Counted from the stretch's first letter, positions 35,088-48,289 are shown. The stretch: DNA of 64,000 bases from Rehmannia glutinosa (GCA_016081115.2 JABTTQ020003454.1:372001-436000), one strand, 5' to 3'. Translations and numbers: made by a program. Notes: a model not told the origin generated them from the letters alone.

Positions 35088-38000
35088 ATGATAGCGTGTG
35101 TGTGGAACTGTAGAGGTCTAGGAGGGCCCTCTACGGTTTCCCAGTGAAGGAATTGAATAAATTCCACCATCCTGATTTTATGTTTTTAAGTGAAACCAAA
35201 AAAAAAAGGTAAGGTTTTTGTGGGTACTATGTGTAAACAGCTTAGAGTTGATGATAGATGTAGGAGTGTTGAGCCTATTGGAAAAAGTTGGGGGGCTGTT
35301 GGTTTTTTGGAAAGACATAGTGATTGTTTTTCAGATTATTTTTGTTTGGAAATCGAATTCAGTATTAATAATGATAATGTCAAATCATGGATCATTTTCA
35401 TTTATGCTAGCACAAATCATTTGAAAAGAGATATTCAGTGGAACTACTTGAGGAATGTTTGTGGGAGATGGGGGGATAAGCGGTGCATGGGAGGCGATTT
35501 TAATTATATTTGTAGTCATGAAGAGAAAAAAGGGGGTAAGAAAAGGGTGAATAACAATTTTCTGAAGTTTAGTACTTTCATTGGGGACCTCGGTATGTAC
35601 GAAATCAAGGGGGAGGGCTTGGAGTATACTTGGACTAATAATAGTGAGGGGAAAAGATGTGTAGAAGAGAAACTGGATCGGTTCTTTGGGTCTTTCTAGT
35701 GGCATGTGAAATTTCCCAACGCAAATGCCCTTAATGTATTCAAATGCTCCCTTGACCATCAGCTTGTGATTCTAGATACTAATCCTAAGACTAAGAATGT
35801 CAAGAAAATATTTTTCTTTCATAAAAGGTGGCTGAAGAGGGAGGACGTGAAAGATGTGGTTGGCAAAGCATGGCAGAGTTCTAAGGTTGGCAATGCTCAA
35901 TTTCAATTGATGGAAAAAATAAAGGAATGTCGAATTCAACTCCTAGTGTGGAGCAGAATTTTCAGAGCCAGTGCGAATCTTAAGATGGATAAACTTAAGA
36001 GAAATCTTGGTCAGTTGAGAAGTCACAGGGGGCATAGAAATTGGAATGAGTGGAATTCGACCAAGAGGCAACTTGATGAGGAGAACAAGTTGGAAGAAAC
36101 TTATTGGAAACAAAAATCTAGAATCCATTGGCTCAAAGAATGAGATAAAAATACTAAGTTTTTTCTCGCTTTTACGGTTTAGAGAAGGAAAAAGAATTAC
36201 ATTTCGAGGCTGGTTAATTCTGACTTTAAAATCTGTGATAAAGAAGAGGAGATTGAGGAGACTGTGGCTGGTTTTTATCATGACTTGTTTGCTTCTGAGG
36301 GCTCTAGATAGGATATTGGATTATTAGGTGGAATACCTCTATCAATCTCAGCTGAAATGAACAGTGGACTTGTTGCACCTGTGGATGAGTTGGAGATCAA
36401 ATAGGCCCTGCTCGATATGCACCCTCATAAAGCTTCCGGTCCGAATGGTATGCCCCTCTTTTCTCTCAATCTTCTGGGATGTGATTAAAAACGACTTGTG
36501 TAATGTTGTTCTTAATTTTTTCAATTCTGGAAAAATCCTGAGAAGTGTTAATCAGTTTATTATTACACTAATCCCCAAATGTCTGAATCCCTCTTTTATG
36601 ACTCAATTTCGTCCTATTAGTTTGTGTAATGTGATCTATAAAATCATTTCAAAAATCCTTGCCAATAGAATTAAACCATGTCTTCATGTATGTATTTGTG
36701 AGAATCGGTCCGCCTTTATTCAAGATAGCAAATTCTTGATAATGTGATTCTGGCTCATGAAGTCATTCATTTCTTAAATAGGCATAGGTCGGGTGAAAAG
36801 TGTTTCATGGCTATCAAATTAGATATGGCCAAAACTTATGACAAAGTCGAATGGAATTGTTAGAAGTTGATCATGATCAAAATGGGCTTCTCTTCTGTCT
36901 TTGTTGATTGGGTGATGCGGTGTGTGTCCTCTTCTTTTTTCTCATTCAATGTTAATGGGAAAATCAGTGGGCATGTCATTCCTTCGATAGGCCTCAGACA
37001 GGGGGACCCCATCTCTCCGTATTTGTTCTTGTTTGTTTCTGAACTTTTTTCAAGTCTCATTAGAAAAGTTGTTTCTCTCAAAAGTCTCAATGGTCTTAAT
37101 CTGAGTTTTAAAGGTCCGTGTCTTTCTCATCTTCTGTTCGCTGATGATTCATTCTTTTTCTGTGAAGCCAATGTCACTCAATCTAAGGTGGTTCTTGAGA
37201 TCCTTGATAATTATAAGAATTTTTCTGGCCAATTGGTTAACTTAGATAAGCCTTCCATCTTCTTTAGCAAAAATGTGTCTTCTGTAAACCAAGTTGCTAT
37301 TTGTCAATCCATTGGGGGCATTACTATCCAGAAATCTAAGAGATACTTGGGATTGCCCTTAGCAAGTGGTACATCCAAAAAAGAAGTTTTAAATATGTTG
37401 TTGATCTGTGGAGAACAGACTTATTAATTGGAAGAATAAATTTTTGTCTTTGGTTGGGAAAGCGGTATTAGATGCTCTCCCGGTGTATGTTATGTATTGT
37501 TTTGTTTTTCCTATTGATTTATGTAAACAAATTGATAGCTTGTTTTCTAAATTCTGGTGGGGCTCCTTTGGTGCATCAAAAAACAAAATTCATTGGAAGT
37601 CTTGGAGTAGTGTAACAGTTCCAAAGAAGGATGGGGGTCTTGGTTTCCACGATCTTATCTTGTTTAATGAAGCCTTGATTGTGAAGCAGTTGTGGAGAAT
37701 TCTGGCTAGTCCAAATCTTCTGGTAAGTAAAATCTTGAAAGCCAGATATTTTCCAAAAGGTAGTCTGTTGGATGCTAAGTTGGGAGCTAATGCGCCTTGG
37801 CTTTGGAAAAGTTGGCTTGGTACAAGATAGACCTTGAAAAGGGGATTGAGGTATGAAGTAGGGGATGGAAGAACTATCAAAATATGTGAGGATCCCTGGA
37901 TTCCCATGGCTGCGAATTTCAGACCTTCCAAGCCCATATCTACTGGGGATTTCCCTAATCTGGTTTTGATCTCTTTTCAGAGGACGAGATTGGATGGAAC

Positions 38001-38676
38001 CAGGATTTGGTTCTCAAAACTTTCAATGTTGAAGAGAGCAGGCTGATTCTTCAAATCAAGGGATTGATAGATGACAAAAGAGATAGATTAATGTGGCAGT
38101 TTGAAAAAGGGTATTTTCTCCATTAAGTCCACATACTATCACCTTGTGATGAATAAAGTTGGGAGGATGGATTTTGCTGAGCGTAGCTGGAAAAACTCAA
38201 ACTCGAAAACCATTAGAAACAGAAGTTGGAGATTGGCTATTGAAGGCAAGATTAAACACTTTCTGTGGAAAGTGTTATTTGAGTGTCCTACCTACTAATT
38301 GGTGCTTGAAGAAGAGAGGTTTGGATGTGGATATGGTCTGAGGGGATGCGGGATGTCCGAAGAAATGGTAGAACACTTATTCTTTGCTTGCCCTAGAGCT
38401 CAGATGATTTGGAAGCTTTCTCCGGTGAATTGGGACGGATTGACGGATGATGTTAGTTCTTTCGAGATGTGGTGGGGTAAAATTTGTGGTTTAGATTTTT
38501 CACCAGCTTCGGTCTATAGAATTCAACTTTCTACCTATATCCTATGGTGGTTGTAGAAGACTAGGAACTTGTTGATGTTTGAAAAGGCTTGGAAATCAGA
38601 ATTGAAGACTGTTAAAGCCGTTGTTGAGGAATGGAGAGAATTCCAATCTGTGAACAAATTGACAGCAGGTCTCTGA
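35088..38676 (+). pseudogene. LINE ORF2: endonuclease, reverse transcriptase, zf-RVT
   Basis: Starts MIACVWNCRGLGGPST, the usual N-terminus of the APE-type endonuclease. This nicks target DNA (MGGDFNYIC at 35489; LDRFF; SLDHQLVI carries the final D-H pair). The reverse transcriptase runs from about 36400 (IITLIPKCLNPSFMTQFRPISLCN, NRIKPCL) to RQGDPISPYLF and the catalytic FADDSFFF at 37139. The C-terminal region (FWWGSFGASKNKIHWKSW, GGLGFHDLILFNEAL, WIP) ends in a zf-RVT motif (KIKHFLWKVLFECPT, EEMVEHLFFACPRAQMIW). At least eight frame breaks are seen (for example 35142, 36141, 36402, 36745, 37426, 37828, 38043). It is non-functional. Confidence 0.9.
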
Positions 38677-39135
38677 TCTCTTCTGTGCATTTCTTCTTTG
38701 GTGTTTTTTCTTCAGTTAGATGGTAGGGTACCTTGGTATCAGTGCCTTGTTTTATTTTAGTTCCTCTTGAGAGTTCATGTGGCTATTCTTTTGGTTTGGG
38801 TTCTGCTATGTTTGTTCTAGGGGGTCTGTGGATCTCAGTTGATCTTCATGGTTTGATTGTTGTCGGATTGTGTTGCTGGTTTTTGGTTGATCTGCTCTAC
38901 TGGGGTTTTTGCTGTCTGAGGATTTATGCTATTTGGTTCTTTACATTGATATACTGCTTATAGCTTTTGGCCTCAGCTTTTGCTTTTTTCCTTGTTTTTT
39001 CTAGACCATCTTCTGATGGTTCTCTAGAACATACCTGGAGGATTTGTGTGTCTTCAGGATGATCCTTGGTTGCTAAACCTACGGTTGTAATTTGCTCGAG
39101 TTTTAATATGAATCTTTATCATTTCGAAAAAAAAA

Positions 39136-39420
39136 ATCATGTAATGCCATGGTGATGTTATAATTATACCCACAACATTTATTTGGGGTATAAAGATTAA
39201 ATGAAACAATTTAAGAAATATGATTTCTGACTTTAAGTGCTCTAAAGACGCATCGAAATGTTGAAGTACAATGATTTGTCAGTTAATTAAGACAATGATT
39301 TCAACAGAGATAAAGCAGTACTACGTGTTCATGTGTCTATATGTGGGGTCACATGATCTTTTATTTTTGAACGGTGTGTCGATTGTTTTTTTTTGTTTAT
39401 TTGGATATATCAAAATAGTC
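39136..39420 (+). repeat. tandem repeat, 271 bp unit, right part
   Basis: The rest of unit 2 followed by unit 3 from 39231 (CTTTAAGTGCTCTAAAGACG). With the LINE and one duplication copy removed, the spacing from 33008 is 273 bases. Confidence 0.8.
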
Positions 39421-39469
39421 AGTCCGCGTGTCCTAATGAACACAACGTATATAATGAAAACTTCATATG

Positions 39470-40141
39470 GTCCATTTGGGTATAGAGATTTGAAATTCCA
39501 AGGGATTTCAAATGAATGGATTGCATATACCTTGAATTTGAAATCCATCTCTGGATGATGTGGATTTGTATAGAAATTTCAAATCCATCGTAAAATTTTG
39601 ACAAATAAATTAAAAGCTCTATTCTTTTTCTTAATTGACATTTAATAAGTAAAAATAAAAGATATAAGCTTATTATTTTATAAATAATTATAATTTTATA
39701 CACTAATAAAAATATAAAATATATAACTTTTATTCTGTGTGAATATGTGTGTGTGAGGATAGTGCGTGTGAATATATGAGAATATGTGTGAGTATATAGT
39801 GTGTGTGTGTGTAAATATGTGTAGTGAGTGTATTGTTGTAGTGTGCGTGTAACTGTGCGCAGTGTGTGTGTAAAGGAGTGTATTGTTGTAGTGTGCATGT
39901 AACTCTATACAGTGTGTGTAAATGTGTGCAGTGCATGTGAATATGCAAATGAGCATAAAAGGAAAAAAAAGAATGAAATTCAAATGACTAGATTTTGGGA
40001 GAGATTTAAAATCTTTTGAAAATGAACTAAAACTTAAAGATGAATTCGAAATCCATTGATTTTGATTTATATGTCAAACAAGAGTGTGAATTTAACTAAA
40101 GATTTCAAATCTCTCATTCCAAATCCCCCATCCAAATGCAC
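39470..40141. mobile_element. non-autonomous DNA element with GCATTTGGATG ends
   Basis: The left end TCCATTTGGGTATAGAGATT and the reverse complement of the right end (GCATTTGGATGGGGGATTTG) form imperfect inverted repeats. A matching part copy lies at 63670-63935 in the opposite orientation, sharing the whole right half. The superfamily is not clear. Confidence 0.65.
39737..39950. repeat. degenerate GT-rich microsatellite
   Basis: GTGTGTG runs mixed with TGTGAATATG, inside the element at 39470. It gives long but meaningless Thr/His-rich frames on the minus strand. Confidence 0.8.
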
Positions 40142-42238
40142 CCTAGTGGCCTAGTGTACAAAAACATAAGATGTTACAAGATCTCTTATGATATTTCAGG
40201 TTACCGACTCATAAGCTCTTAAATGATATTTGGAGCCAAAACCAAGTTGATTTAACAGGCCTGTTTGACGAGATGGTTAATCCTACTCTACAGTTGACAT
40301 TCCCAAACACCACATAAGATGAAACTAAGGTCTTTTTTACATGTCTCTGTAAATGCATAGTTGTATCTGGATTTAAGATGATGAATTGTTTGTTCAAGTT
40401 CCAAGCTCAGAAATAGTGTGTAAAGTCGGTCTCCACCGCCCGCCACCACCTAATTGATGCCTTCCCACGCCCTCTCGCCGTCTTCTCCAAGCCGCCTGTC
40501 TCGAAAAACCAAAGAAAAATTAATCTAATATGAAATTCAAATCCTCCGAAATGACTCAAAAAATAACTTCCAAGGATTTGAAATTCTTAGCTCCAAATCC
40601 ATCAATCCAAATGGAGTTGAAAATCATTGTAGCCAAACAAGATAGATAATTGTTTGTTATTATGGATTTGAAACCCTTAACTTCAAATCCGGTCATCCAA
40701 AAGTAAAAGTTACTACAATTAACACATATAGAACACTGATAATACAATAAAAAAGAAATTATACTCATTATTCATCTTCAGTCTTCACAATTAAGAACGA
40801 AAATACCGTTTTAAGATCATAAGGGATCTATGGTATTTCATTTGATATTTCTTTTTTTTGACAGCATTTCATTTGATATTTCAATACACCATGTGAATGG
40901 CATATGGTATATTAGAACGTATATAAGATGATGCTATTATTACATGTGGCATATATGGTGGCATTCACATGATGTTCAAGGTTCCAATTATCTAGATTAA
41001 TCTAGTGTTTCTTGTCGTATTTCACACCATACGTAAATCCTACCCCAAACTTAGGAAAAAAAATGTATCACAATTTTTTCGTGGATGGTAGATTCGTTGT
41101 GTATCCCACTGTGACTTTAGATTATCAACATATACAAGATGAAAGTGAGAAATATACAATTTTTAGGTACATGTACAATTTGGAATATAAAATCATAGCA
41201 CAAATTGAAATGCATAATTATTATATGACAAACAACATTTAATTTCAAAGCATGAAAATGCAGATAAACATACCATCATTAATTAATGAACCGATGATTA
41301 GGAAATCTTGTTTCATTCTATTCTAAAATGGTTGGTTGTTGGTTGCCTGGTTGGTGGAATTCAATGTGTCATTAATACTATATACCTTTCGTGGCACTTT
41401 TGTCAATTGCTCAGGAGTTTGGCACCAAATATATTCTCGTATTATTATGATTTATAATTATGAGGGAGTTAGGGACCATAAATCTATGCTGGGTAGTGGT
41501 TAATGGTTATTGATCTATTTAGGTGTACCAAATAAACCAATTCTCATAAAAAACTGATGATTCTCTAGTTTAGCTAATCCGAAACATCGTCATCACTACA
41601 TGTCTCCAACCCATTGCATCAAAGTTGGTGGAATTTTTACACCAAATTTGGTGCAGTGGTGTAATTTTGTCCAAAACGTCTCCATTCACCAACTCATTGC
41701 ACCAAATAAAAATTTCATTCTTTCATTTTTCATTTTATAGTAATCAAATTTATTTAATTATACAATTATTTAATTTACTTATATTTTATAAATATATAAG
41801 CTATTTATGCAATTAAATAAAAAGTATATTTAATTAATATTACATTAATTAACTATATTAAAAAACAAATATTACAGTTAATATTAATTTTTATTTTAGT
41901 TTAAAGTATAATTATTTGTTAATTGTTATTATTTATAGAAAAATGTTAAGTATATTTTTTATAGTTGAAGCCTGAAGGGGCGCCAGCCTTAGAATAATAC
42001 TAGTGATAAAGTATAATTTTCATCGAGTCTATGTAATAATGCCAAAAAGATTCAGCATCTCAATCACAGAGATATTCTTTTGGTCTTTTGTACAATGCAC
42101 ATGTCAAAATTTTGAAATATTTAAAAAACGTTTTCTGAATCCAAAAAGATACCTTTGCGCATAGAAATGACACAAAAAAGGAAGAAACATGTCCCACTAT
42201 TCCAAGAATTCGAAGCTAACATCAGAAATATAATAATT
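40142..42238. other. intergenic, no gene seen
   Basis: AT-rich. 40530-40710 shares AAATCC/GGATTTGAAA words with the 39470 element, perhaps a worn relative. 40880-40980 has inverted words (CACCATGTGAATGGCA and GGTGGCATTCACATGATG), a possible small hairpin element. No gene features. Confidence 0.4.
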
Positions 42239-43946
42239 TCAGAAATTGGATTGAGATGGAGAATTTTTTACCTTATTAACGGAAGCAGATTGTGAATTGG
42301 AACAGGGCTGGTTTTTCTTTTTCTCCATGTTGAAGGCTCCTTTCTCCAACAACTTCCCCAACTTGACGCACTTTTTTGCAGCAAACTCTTTCAATACATC
42401 TGCACAATACAAATCACAAGCAATTAATACTGAAAAATTTTATATCAAGAGATAATTAAATAAAAAATGCAGAGATGTTGGGTAAATACAAAATACGTAC
42501 CCAGAAAATTTTCAAAATTAGTTTATGAGGTTTTAATTCCGTCTTATATTTTGTCACAACCGTGAGCTGACCTAATAAGATTTGCAGATGTCATCAAATA
42601 TTTATAATCATATACTTCAACTTTTCTAAATGATACAAATAGGCTATTTGTAAAGTTTAGAAAAGTTGATAATCGTAGCTAGAGGGCTACCCCGGCCTCA
42701 AGACACCTCAATTTTTTTTTTTTTGTCCCGTTTTTTCTGTGGAAAAAAATAAAAAAAAAATTATATGTGTTTTTTTAAGGGGAAAAAAATAATTGAGCTA
42801 GGGGCAAATGGAGGAAAAAAATTTGGGCTAGGGGTAACCAGTCGGGCTGGCTACGCCCCAGTTGATAATGTTCTAGTAAAATGTAAAACTATATGTTTGG
42901 TTATTTTTGAAATATATTTGTAAAATATTTGACTATGTTTGTGTCAAGAAAAGGATTTTATGTAATTTAAAAATTTCAGAGAAATTTTTAATTAACTCCA
43001 TGGGTTTTTTTATAATTATCTCTCATACCAATTATAAATAACTAATCATATTTTAGGTAGATTTTAACGAGCCCCTCATCACTATGTATGGCAATTTGGG
43101 TCGCCCCGCGGGTGAAGCAGGCATAGGTATTACTTTTGCCCCGCGTGTACTGTCCGAGCTTATATTTTTATTTTTTAAAATATATAAAATATCTATTTTA
43201 AATATGATAATATAAATCTTATGTACTTAATATTATATTAACATATATATTGATAAAAATAATTTTTATAAATAATATGTACTAATAAAACAAGATACAA
43301 GATAAAAAAAACTTATAAATTGGCTTACAAATATATTACAAATTTATAATAATTTATTTTTCATGTTTTTTATTCTTCTTTATTTGAATTATATTGGGTA
43401 TTTTATAATATAATAATAATAAATTGATTCTAAAGGGCCGGGTCAACCGGTCCAGCCACGTATGGACAGGGTTCCATGGGTGTTCATATACCCGCCCTAT
43501 TGTCGTCCCTACTTATCACTTAGCTAGTCTTTTGTTTTGTGATTGAAATTTGGTTTCTTTTTTCTTGTATCTCAGGCTCAGCTAGCTACCGGCTTTGTGG
43601 GCATCAATTCCTTTTTCTTTTTATATGTATCTTCCGATTTATTAAAACAACTATAAATAATTAATCATCACATTACACGTCGGAAACTATGCGTACCTTC
43701 GAAGCTGATAAGTCGATAAACTTGTCCAATAACCAAAGTGTCATCGGGCCGAAGAAGTTTGACCTGCTTCACCGCTGGCGCCCCATTCTCCGCCGGCGCC
43801 GCCGCGACCACCTGCGCCACGTAGTGGCCGGGGTTCGAGTTCATGATCTCGTTGGCGCTCACCGACCAGTAAATCCTCTCCACCTTATTTCCGCCGGGAT
43901 GCTGGACCACCACCGTCGCCGCCTCCGCCGCCTGACAATTCCCCAT
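42239..43946 (-). CDS. PADRE / DUF4228 domain protein
   Basis: Two exons, 43946-43697 and 42399-42239, joined GAAG/GTACGC to TGTGCAG/ATGTATTG, giving 136 residues. It starts MGNCQAAEAATVVVQHPGGNKVERIYW; Gly2 and Cys4 fit N-myristoylation and palmitoylation, so membrane attachment is likely. The core is SVSANEIMNSNPGHYVAQVV, then KQVKLLRPDDTLVIGQVYRL, the signature of this plant family, whose genes often respond to pathogens and abiotic stress. The C-terminus is Lys-rich (KKCVKLGKLLEKGAFN). An upstream in-frame ATG at 44048 would add 34 residues, but MGNC is the family start. The stop lies in exon 2 read through what could be a donor (AATAAG/GTAAAA), so a longer spliced form is possible. The gene looks intact. 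Confidence 0.9.
42674..42860. mobile_element. worn relative of the CAATGGCG MITE (PADRE intron)
   Basis: Right side GGGCTGGCTACGCCCC is the reverse of the GGCGTAGCCAGCCC seen in copy 1; the centre is A/T-rich. Flanked by AGTTGATAAT at 42664 and again after 42859. The outer CAATG is lost at the right end. Confidence 0.65.
43083..43511. mobile_element. GC-ended hAT MITE (PADRE intron)
   Basis: Left TATGTATGGCAATTTGGGTC and right CGCCCTATTGTCGTCCCTA are worn inverted repeats of the TAGGGATGGCAAT family at 2834. Flanks CTCATCAC and CTTATCAC form an 8 bp duplication with one change. Confidence 0.75.
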
Positions 43947-45427
43947 TATCGCAACAGTACACACTCCTCCGCTCCTCTCCCAAATGAAACTTATTATAAA
44001 CCAAAACGGTGTCGTTTTTCGGGCTTTAATGGCGAAAAAAATTCCCACACTGAGAAAACAGAAAATTCAATTCGGCGATTTTAAACTCTTGAAAATAGGT
44101 TGTGCAGAGGAAGCGTAACAGAAGTAGAGAAATATATATTGGGGGAATTTATGATTTAAAACATTAAAAGAGGAGAGGAGACGTGGAGTGTTAGATAGAT
44201 CTGCCAAACCACCTGAAAATGGCAGGTTCTAGTTTACGACTTTGGGTTTGCAGAGGAGTGGCAGCGAAAAGGATAGGGCCCACCAATATTTCAATTTCAA
44301 AATTCTATTAATTTCTTTTTGTTGATGATGGATTAGATTAATAATGCCAATTTATGATAATAAATACAATAAGTTTCTTTCTTTTTGTTCATGATAAATG
44401 TTTTTAACTTTTAACTTAAAGCATGATGAATTTGAGATCAGCATCATTCTTTGTCATCCTTTGAGTTATTTCATTCAAATAAGTTTCATATTATTTATTC
44501 GGGATAATTATAAAAACTAATTTTAAGATTTAGCTTATTACGAAGTTTGTATTTGTTTTATAAATTACTGCAATAAAATGTAATTATAAAAATATAAACA
44601 TATATCAAGCATGCATATGTAATTTTAAATTTATTAGATATTTTATTTTTTGTAATTAGATTGACTCTCAAGAATAGCATTTGCAATTATCCCCATTTAT
44701 TATACTACGTGCATTTTTATTTTTATAATTCAGCTTCCAGGCTTACGCCTGACGATGAAGCTACAAGTGCCGTGATTGTTTATGGTTGAATATTGTTAAG
44801 TTCGAGATTATTCTCTTGGACATTATTAACGTATTTAAGATTACTTTGTGTTCATTCTTTGTTCTTGTTTATGCTTCCGTCTGCATCACTATGCCTGCAA
44901 ACAACAGATACTACGTGCATTATTTGTACATATAGTCGCTCTAAATTTAATAAAAGATCATATCTGAGTCTCACTTTCACTAGCAAATACAAGAAGTCCC
45001 CGAGACACTCTCTCTTTATTCTTTCAAAACCCTAACCGCTTTTGCTCCTCCATCTTCTTTATGTTTTTTTATGGCTTTTCATCATTTTTTAAGGCTTTTT
45101 ATAGCATATACAAGAGGTCCTCAAAGTAATTTTTACGACTTTTAATTTAAACAAATTTGTCCCCAATAGGTGACTTTTAAATTTCAGTTAATAAGCTTGT
45201 CCATATGTGATATTTTATTCAGAAGATCAGATAAGTCATTACCCGACGATACGTGATAAAAGCGAGATCATCTTTGGTACATGTTTTGTCCAGCGCCTTT
45301 GTTGTGAAGTTCTGATTCTATAGATCAGTTAGATCTATTTATGTTTAAAGTTTTTTTAGATCTGTATAAGTTTATGATCCTAAAGGGCTTGCAGCTGTTT
45401 CTCACACGTTATTGTAATTAGTGGTGA
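43947..45427. other. PADRE upstream region and intergenic DNA
   Basis: The first few hundred bases are the likely promoter and leader of the PADRE gene; no TATA box was assigned. The remainder is AT-rich with no recognised gene. Confidence 0.4.
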
Positions 45428-45531
45428 TGATGAGAATCCATCTACGAAGGATCCGGACAACACCGAATGCAAGTTATCTCGAGTTCTTGAAGACTATGTA
45501 ATTGAGTTCTTGAGTTCTTGTATTTGTTTAT
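45428..45531 (+). repeat. first 104 bases of the host element's 5' LTR
   Basis: Matches 58998-59095 nearly base for base (CAAGTTATCTCGAGTTCTTG, AAGACTATGTAATTGAG), apart from a small internal duplication of GAGTTCTTG. It stops at TTTAT where Athila begins. Confidence 0.85.
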
Positions 45532-47332
45532 TGATGGCTCAAAAGCTACTCTAGAAAACCATAGGCAAGTGCACCTATCGTTTTGTAGTATAGATTATTG
45601 AGTACCGAGTGTCATTCCCACGAGGATTATAAGTACTAATAATTACCGTCTTTTTGTTATCTAATCTAGTAATTTTCAGAGTTTTGTTTGTTAAAATGGA
45701 AAATGAAAAATAGAGAATTTAAGATAATTGCAACTTACAAAAAGAAATCAAATAAAAATAAATTGTAGAATGAGAAATCAAGAGATAGAAATGTGTTGAA
45801 TGTAAATCCCTCTAGAATGTTTTTGTGATTCAATCAAGATAAAAATACAACCATAAGCCCTTAGCAAAAACCAACCTCTTTTAATAAAATCTCATGTTAT
45901 GTGGACCGTAGAAATTCCCGATTTAAGTTAAACCCTTTCTCAAGGCGAAAAACTCCTAATCTCAAGTTGATTAATCGAAATCTCTTTCTAGTTAAAACCC
46001 CCAAAATTGCATTATAACGATTTATGAATTCCCATATTAGGTTTGACCCTAATTCGGAAGATTTATGTCGTCTATATCTAGGATTGCATGCAACTCTTTT
46101 CACTTATATAGGTTCTTTCTCACCATAAATCTCTCGATTACCCGATGAGGAATAAATATCAAATTAATATACCGGAAATATCAACTTGAATGAAATAAAC
46201 ATGATATAAGTGAATCACACAAGACATGAGAATTTTATTGAAAACATACAAACCTTAATCACAAATCCATTCTAGAGTTCATTACATTCAAACACTAGTA
46301 GTTTAGCTACTCATGATTTTGACAAAAGAATAAATTACACAAGAAGATTTAAGTGTTGTAAACATGGTGTACTTATCTTTCTCAAAATCTCAATGACTTG
46401 TTCCTTTGATAGATGATGTTGATCCAAGCCTTCTTCTCCAATGTTGCTACAAGCTTACTCCTCCAAGACCTCTTGATCCCAATTCCACTCAAAATGTTAA
46501 ACACTATGAATCTCTCTATGAATGAATATTACATGAATGATTTTCCAACTCAAACTCTAGGCTTTTATAAGCACCATCTTGTGAAATACCATATTAACAA
46601 ATGCCCCATTTCCATGCTTGTTAGTTGAATCATTGTGTGCACATTCATGGTTGAGTTGGTTGAATCATTATATACACATGATCATACTTCACTTCCATTG
46701 GTTGAGTTGGTTGAATCATTGTGTCCACATGCTAATTGAGGAGGAAATTGAGTTTTGGTGCAGCAAGATGAGGTGTGAAAAGCTGCTCAAAGGTTGTCAA
46801 AAAGCAAAAGTCTCCATTATTTCCGCCAAAAGAAGAAAATTTGTTGGTGGAGGAAAACACGGCCGTGCTTTTAAAAGCACGGCCAGCCGTGTTCGTCAAA
46901 TTTGACGAACACGGCCGTGTTTATAAACACGCCAGGCCGTGTTTTCTCCGCAAAATTGGATTTTTCGACAGGTGTGCTTTTAAACACGGTTTGGGTGTGT
47001 TTTTGATTTGCGTGTGAAACACGGCCGTGCTTTTTGTAAGCACGGCCCGGCGTGTTTTTTGTTTTTTCTTGTTTTTCTTCCTTTTGAAGCATGGCCATGT
47101 TTTCCAACACACTAGGGGTGTGTTTCGCACGAGATGAGTCTTCTTGCTTCTTTTAGACTTTGTTTTCATTCGTATTTTCATACGAAATCATACGAATTTG
47201 CTTCAAGTCTTAACCTTCATCATTCAAAACAAGCCAATGTGATTTTTCTTGATTTTATTGATTAATGAACTAAAAAGTTAGAAAAATTATCTAAAAAGGT
47301 TTAAGAAAATGTGAACAAAAATGCACTTATCA
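45532..47332 (-). repeat. 3' LTR of Athila (full length, 1801 bp)
   Basis: On the plus strand it runs TGATGGCTCAAAAGC to AATGCACTTATCA; read on the element strand it starts TGATAAGTGCATTTTTG and ends GAGCCATCA. It contains repeats of GTTGAGTTGGTTGAATCATTG at 46625-46740 and a palindrome cluster at 46858-47125. Confidence 0.85.
46858..47125. repeat. ACACGGCCGTGT palindrome cluster in the Athila LTR
   Basis: Nested inverted repeats such as ACACGGCCGTGC with GCACGGCC, CGTCAAATTTGACG, and AACACGGCCGTGTTTAT. Most units can fold on themselves and with neighbours. Confidence 0.8.
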
Positions 47333-48289
47333 AGCTGCCACCAACTTGGAAATTTTGCTTGTCCTCAAGCAATTTTTAAAACAAAGAGTGGAGTTGAAAA
47401 CAAAAATGAGGTATCTATTTTCACAATTTTGACATGTTTGAAGTAAATTGCTAACCTTTTTATTCCCGATCGAGCCAATCGATTCGTTCTTCCAAGTCAA
47501 CCAATTTGTTAAAAAGAGGGTGAATTCAGTAAATGGAATCGTTTAGTCATCACAGTTGTCATATCACAGGAATTGTTAATCATTCGCTTAGACCAAATAC
47601 AAGAATGTAATGATAAAAGGAGATGTTCAAAAACTCGGGTTTTTTTTTAAGTGCATATAATTATAAATTAGGACATTTTTTTTTTAGCCGAATAATGATT
47701 TCTCCAACGATCATGACATAAAGTATTTAAATTTAAGCAAAATCCAAACTATTTTCATGACATTAAACTCTTTTGGCCGAATTCATCCTTTTACTAGAGT
47801 CACACGGTTTTTAAAACATTTTGGCGATTTGAGTTCAAAAAGATGACTTTTTCGGGAGAAAAATTGGTTAAAACAAATTCACAAACAACTTATCGAATTG
47901 TAAAAAGAAATATCTCATGTTTATTTGCAAGAGATTTAAAAGTGCATAAAAAAAATAAAACAACCACACAAATTAATTAAAAACGCAATCCCACACAAAC
48001 TAAAAGAAAACAGTAAAAATTATCCAAATATGCTGATAAATCTCACCACCTCCAACTTCAAGGGTCACATTGTCCCCAATGTGAAGAAGGAGATGTGATA
48101 CAGTCTAGATTAGAAAGCGAGAAAGAAAGAAAAAAAAATGAAACAAGAAAAAATACGACCTTCATTGTGGTGGTGGGAAATGTCCTTGCGAAATATGCCA
48201 TTGTTGGATACGATCCATCATGGCAAAATAGATCTTCTTTGTTGGTCATATTGTTGTTGTTCTTTGTTGTTGAAGATTCATGAAGAATT
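47333..48289. other. Athila internal 3' non-coding part
   Basis: Between the env-like ORF and the 3' LTR. AT-rich, no ORF recognised. AAGTTGGTGGCAGCT next to the LTR on the element strand stands at the polypurine-tract position but is not a pure purine run. Confidence 0.45.

Larger units (their letters stand above)
33197..39135 (+). mobile_element. L1-type LINE, near full length, dead
   Basis: 5.9 kb with ORF1, ORF2, a 3' untranslated part and an A-rich tail (39127-39136). ATCATGTAATG occurs at both borders (33186-33196 and 39136-39146), an 11 bp target duplication. Both ORFs have many stops and frameshifts. Confidence 0.9.

Noticed and set aside
39419..39983. Thr/His/Tyr-rich open frames
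   Set aside because: Translations of the GT microsatellite.
43689..44084. 131-codon plus-strand frame opposite the PADRE exon
   Set aside because: Antisense shadow of the GC-rich PADRE exon; no family match.
44793..45035. 80-codon frame with a hydrophobic start
   Set aside because: No motif or gene context; AT-rich intergenic DNA with chance frames.
46413..46628. Identical 71-codon frames here and at 57170
   Set aside because: Both lie in the non-coding LTR copies of Athila; identity reflects the LTR repeat, not a gene.
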